Below are positions 35,661 to 39,114 of a DNA stretch of 39,114 nucleotides, in pieces. Location: assembly GCA_015711825.1 (NCBI GenBank), contig JACVJD010000020.1, positions 1 to 39,114 on the forward strand, read 5' to 3'. The position numbers and the translations under genes were made by a program. Under the pieces are notes generated by a model. It made no database searches, was not told the DNA's origin, and saw only the letters and a program-made list of their open reading frames with translations. This stretch comes from Candidatus Solincola daggyaiensis (GTDB taxonomy: Bacteria; Actinomycetota; Geothermincolia; Geothermincolales; RBG-13-55-18). The first letter of the stretch is position 1. Each line of letters opens with the position of its first letter.

Positions 35661-35938
35661 CGATCCTCCGCCTCGACCTGGCGCCCTGAGCGGTCAACCG
35701 CCCCGGGCCTTTCTTTTGCCATGACGCCATCACCACTGCAGAAGGGTTCTCAAGGCCGCATTACGGCTCTGCGGACATCGACGCCTACATATTATATGAC
35801 AGGCCGTGGGCGGGCGCTAACGCCATGGAGCGCATAGCCTCAAAGAAGAAAACCTCTATATTTGAGTTATAAAAAGATTTTAAGCGTAACAAGCTAAATG
35901 GGCCATGCGCTGGAGTTGCCGGATATCAACCGCTTGCC

Positions 35939-36052
35939 GGCGTCTTTTTCAACCATTGGGTTGAGACGCCGATATGGCAGTGGCGGTTCTCGATCATGGG
36001 ATCGAGCCGCGAGGAGGGGAGCGGGCGGTTTTCGTCCATAGGGTCGAGACGC
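35939..36052. repeat. Tandem array of three bulged hairpins, period about 42 bp
   Basis: Plus strand: GGCGTC-TTTT-TCAACC-ATTG-GGTTGA-GACGCC; GCGG-TT-CTCGATC-ATGG-GATCGAG-CCGC; TCGTCC-ATAG-GGTCGA-GACGC (one mismatch). Confidence 0.8.
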
Positions 36053-36477
36053 AAGCGGGGTAAACGGATATATGCCTTGGTTATGACGCGCTACCACGCT
36101 CAGGGTCAGGGCATGCCATGCGGCTAAATCAACCGTATTCACGGCGCGCGACCACCGTTTGGAGGGTCTTGGGGCCCTTGGCTTTTCGTAACCTCGAGCC
36201 TGGGAGCGAGAGGCGGCCGACGACGAGGCGCGCTCACGAAGGTCATGGAATACATGGCATGAGCGCCCCGAAAGCGACCGCGATGTCACGGGTGGGAGGA
36301 GGAGTCTCGCCGTGGGCAGAAACCGCGGCGTGAGGCAATCGTGGTAAATCATGGCAGGTGAACGCTTGTTTCAACGGGCGACATTCGGGTGCCGACTGGG
36401 GATGACGCCGTGCGGCGGAGTACGGTAGGCGGCCCGGCTCTGCGTTCCGGGCCGGCGGGTTAGAAACGGGAGGCGAA

Positions 36478-37089
36478 GTGCTCGAGGAAGGGCAGGTGCT
36501 GGAGAGCGAACTGGACGTCCTCCGCGAGGTCGCCAACATAGGTTCAGGGCATGCCGCCGCCTCCATGGAGAAGTGGCTGGGCAAGGAGATGGCCCTCAAG
36601 GTCCCCGTGGCCGCCATGGTGCCCCTGGAGGACGTGGCGGAGACCATCGGGGATCCCATGGAGACGGTGATGGGCGTCTATTCACGCGTGATGGGAGACA
36701 TGGAGGGGCACATCCTCTACCTCATCTCCCTCGAGGACGCGCGCGAGCTGCTGGACATCATCCTGGACCCCGAGGACCGCGGGCAGGGTTTTTCCCCCAA
36801 CAACCTCTCCGCCATCGCGGAGACCGGAAACATCCTCTTCAACGCCTACCTGGGGGCGGTGTCCGAGTTGTGCGGGCTCGAGCTGTGCCCGGCTCCGCCG
36901 ACCTGCACCGCGGACATGCTGGCGGCCATAGTCAACACCATTCTGCTGGAGGTGAGCGACTCCGGCGACCTCGCCCTTTACCTGAAGACGGAATTCGAGG
37001 AGGAGGACTTCAGCTCCACCGGGAACGTCCTCTTCGTCACCGATTTCTCCAACCTGGCTCGCATGGTGGATATCCTCGAGGAGGAATAG
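36478..37089 (+). CDS. cheC: CheC-family CheY-P phosphatase
   Basis: DVLREVANIGSGHAAASMEKWLG and SAIAETGNILFNAYLGA: two (D/S)xxxExxN active-site helices. Confidence 0.9.
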   Translation: MLEEGQVLESELDVLREVANIGSGHAAASMEKWLGKEMALKVPVAAMVPLEDVAETIGDPMETVMGVYSRVMGDMEGHILYLISLEDARELLDIILDPEDRGQGFSPNNLSAIAETGNILFNAYLGAVSELCGLELCPAPPTCTADMLAAIVNTILLEVSDSGDLALYLKTEFEEEDFSSTGNVLFVTDFSNLARMVDILEEE

Positions 37090-37229
37090 GGAAGGCGAGG
37101 GAAGAGGCGGCTTCAGGAGCGCGGACTCGGGGCCCGCGGCGCCGGTGGGACCGCGCCGCGGGGGGAGAGGGACGGCGGAGGCGACGCACAGGGCAACAGC
37201 GCGACCGGTATCAAGGACGAGGACGGGAG

Positions 37230-37706
37230 ATGACAAGGATCGTCGTGAAGATGGGGGATCTCGAGGTGAGCGACCGCCCGGGAGACGTGCTCACCGCCAT
37301 CCTGGGCTCATGTGTGGGGGTGTTGATCTTCGACGCGGCGGCGGGCCGGGCGGGAATGGCGCACGTGATGTTGCCGGAACGCATCGACCCCAACGCCAGC
37401 ATGGACAAGCGGGGCAAGTACGCGATACCGGCGGTCAAAGCCCTGTATAAAGAGATGTTGGAGCTGGGCTCAAGGCCTTCCTCCCTCGCCGCCAAGCTCA
37501 GCGGGGGCGCGAGGATGTTCAGCGACAACAACCTCCAGAACATCGGGGAACGCAACCTGGAGAGGGTACGCTACGCCCTCGGGAGGTTGGGCGTACCGGT
37601 GGTGGCGGAGAGGACGGGAGGTTTCAAGGGGCGCAACGTCAGCGTGGACGTGGCCACGGGGCGCATGAAGGTGAGGGACGCCGACGGCCAGGAGGAGATG
37701 ATATGA
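37230..37706 (+). CDS. cheD: Chemoreceptor glutamine deamidase CheD
   Basis: TAILGSCVGVLIFD (catalytic Cys), GMAHVMLPE, KLSGGARMF, NIGERNLE. Confidence 0.95.
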   Translation: MTRIVVKMGDLEVSDRPGDVLTAILGSCVGVLIFDAAAGRAGMAHVMLPERIDPNASMDKRGKYAIPAVKALYKEMLELGSRPSSLAAKLSGGARMFSDNNLQNIGERNLERVRYALGRLGVPVVAERTGGFKGRNVSVDVATGRMKVRDADGQEEMI

Positions 37707-37738
37707 GCGCGGGGAGAATCAATCGTATAGAGCCATGG

Positions 37739-37758
37739 CGTTAACCGAAAGGTTGATG
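37739..37758 (+). repeat. Hairpin GCGUUAACC-GAAA-GGUUGAUGG-type upstream of cheY
   Basis: Pairs as RNA on the plus strand with two G-U wobbles; 3' arm GGTTGATG identical to that of the 16377-16396 hairpin. Confidence 0.5.
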
Positions 37759-37819
37759 GTGCTCCGGGTGCGGCGGATAGACTGAAAGGCGGGAAGAGGC
37801 CGGCGATACGGAGGTCAAA

Positions 37820-38209
37820 GTGTCAGCCAGGATAATGATCGTGGACGATGCGGCTTTCATGCGCAAGCGCATCCGCAACATCCTCGTGAAGGAGGGATAC
37901 GAGGTGGTGGCGGAGAGCGCCAACGGCCGCGAGGCGGTGGAGAACTACCAGGAGCACAAGCCCGAGCTGGTGACCATGGACATCACCATGCCGGAGATGG
38001 ACGGCATCACCGCGTTGCAGGAGATACGCAGCATCGATCCCATGGCCCTGGTGGTGATGGTCACGGCCATGGGCCAGCAGTCCATGGTCATCAAGGCGAT
38101 AAAGGCGGGGGCGAAGGATTTCATCGTCAAGCCCTTCGAGCCGGAGAGGGTGCTCCAAACCATCAAGAACGCCCTCAAGTCGAGGGAGGGGGAGACGGCC
38201 ACGGCTTGA
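37820..38209 (+). CDS. cheY: Chemotaxis response regulator CheY
   Basis: RIMIVDDAAFMRKRIRNIL, MDITMPEMDGITAL, VTAMGQQSMV, FIVKPFEPERV. Confidence 0.93.
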   Translation: MSARIMIVDDAAFMRKRIRNILVKEGYEVVAESANGREAVENYQEHKPELVTMDITMPEMDGITALQEIRSIDPMALVVMVTAMGQQSMVIKAIKAGAKDFIVKPFEPERVLQTIKNALKSREGETATA

Positions 38210-38358
38210 GGGCGAGGGCCGGCACGACCCGGCCAGGCACCTTGAAAGAGTGCGCATATTTCAGGGAGAGGGGTCGCCGTATATAGAGCCAGGGGCCGCA
38301 GGAAGGGGCGGCGCCCGAGTGGCGGCGCTGCGGGGGCAGCCGGCGCGGTTCTCTCCCG

Positions 38359-38379
38359 GGCGGTTAAGGAATAACCGCC
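38359..38379 (+). repeat. Perfect hairpin with AGGAA loop in the fliY leader
   Basis: GGCGGTTA-AGGAA-TAACCGCC, 8-bp perfect stem; no T-run follows. Confidence 0.75.
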
Positions 38380-38500
38380 GAGGCAGTGAGCCCGATATCC
38401 TTATCGTTCTTCTCAACTGCTGGATACGGATCCATGGAGGGCGATACGCGATGTGCGGGCTCATTGGTTTTTCATCGGGAAAAGCGTGAGGAGGAAGGAC

Positions 38501-39114
38501 ATGGCGGACGAGAGCCTCTCCCAGGAGGAGATAGACAGGCTGCTGCGCGAATCGCGCGAGGGCGGGGACGCGGTCGGCGGCGAAACCGCTGCGGACACGG
38601 ACGAGGTCACGGCGGAGGGCGCCGTCCCCGATCAGGAGGTGCCGCATGTCTCCGAGGTCCTCAGCGCCGACCAGATGGACGCCCTGGGGGAGTTCTACAA
38701 CATCGCCATGGGCAAGGCGGCCACCGTTCTTTCCTCCATTTTGGGCCGGGCGGTGGATATCACCACCCCGGTGGTAAGCGTGGAGACCTGGGAAGGGGTG
38801 AGGGACAAGCACCCCGTGCCCAGCCTGCTGGTGATGATCGAGTACACGGAGGGCCTGGAGGGCACCAACGTGCTGGTGGTCACCCAGAGGGACGCCAACA
38901 TCATCGCCAACGTCATGGACGAGGAGGAGCAGGGAGACCTGGACCAGCCCCTGGACGAGTACCGCCAGGGGGTGGTGGGCGAGGCCATGAACCAGATGAT
39001 AGGGGGAGCGGTGGTCTCCATCGCCGAGATGCTGGGCAGGGAGGTGGCCATCTCCCCGCCCACCCTGTTCCTTCTGGACCTCCGAGAGGACGCGGCGGCC
39101 TTGAAGAGTCCCTT
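38501..39114 (+). CDS. fliY: FliY/FliN-type flagellar switch phosphatase (3' truncated by window edge)
   Basis: MADESLSQEEIDRLLRES (CheY-P-binding EIDxLL motif) and DALGEFYNIAMGKAATVLSSILGRAVDITTP (DxxxExxN CheC-like site); SD GAGGAGGAAGGAC; frame open to the window end. Confidence 0.9.
   Translation, partial: MADESLSQEEIDRLLRESREGGDAVGGETAADTDEVTAEGAVPDQEVPHVSEVLSADQMDALGEFYNIAMGKAATVLSSILGRAVDITTPVVSVETWEGVRDKHPVPSLLVMIEYTEGLEGTNVLVVTQRDANIIANVMDEEEQGDLDQPLDEYRQGVVGEAMNQMIGGAVVSIAEMLGREVAISPPTLFLLDLREDAAALKSP

Noticed and set aside
35894-36352. 152-aa minus-strand ORF across the hairpin array
   Set aside because: Arg/Ser/Pro-rich without domain; repeats are not in frame with one another and nucleotide-level pairing explains them better.
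38451-38489. MCGLIGFSSGKA mini-ORF resembling the start of a class II glutamine amidotransferase
   Set aside because: Stops after 12 codons and nothing amidotransferase-like follows; probably chance.

Overview
High-GC bacterial chromosome segment, apparently actinobacterial. The backbone order dxs-end / tlyA / nadK / recN / pyrG / NUDIX / xerD / scpA / scpB / rluB matches the classic actinobacterial (M. tuberculosis Rv1694-Rv1711-like) block. It is interrupted by several cassettes: zur-znuACB between recN and pyrG; ald before xerD; a radical SAM/SPASM gene; a secreted Ycf48/TIG protein; a DHH-CBS tRNA nucleotidyltransferase with an M50 protease; an aroH-aroF-tyrA-aroA cluster; a PAS-GAF histidine kinase; and a cheC-cheD-cheY-fliY chemotaxis/flagellar cluster that runs off the end. 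The protein content is mostly recognisable. The less explained signals are in intergenic DNA: (i) a perfect 10-3-10 palindrome 5 bp before the zur start codon; (ii) a pyrG leader with promoter, perfect terminator hairpin and an upstream copy of the terminator arm, suggesting attenuation; (iii) a three-unit tandem array of covarying bulged hairpins upstream of the histidine kinase, plus related hairpins at two other loci; (iv) two near-identical 37-bp repeats downstream of the kinase and a perfect hairpin in the fliY leader, all presenting AGGA-type loops; (v) a 60-bp direct repeat and a double palindrome upstream of the TIG protein gene. No tRNA, rRNA, transposon or convincing CRISPR array was seen. 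All functional claims for intergenic elements are inference from reading the sequence; no searches were run.
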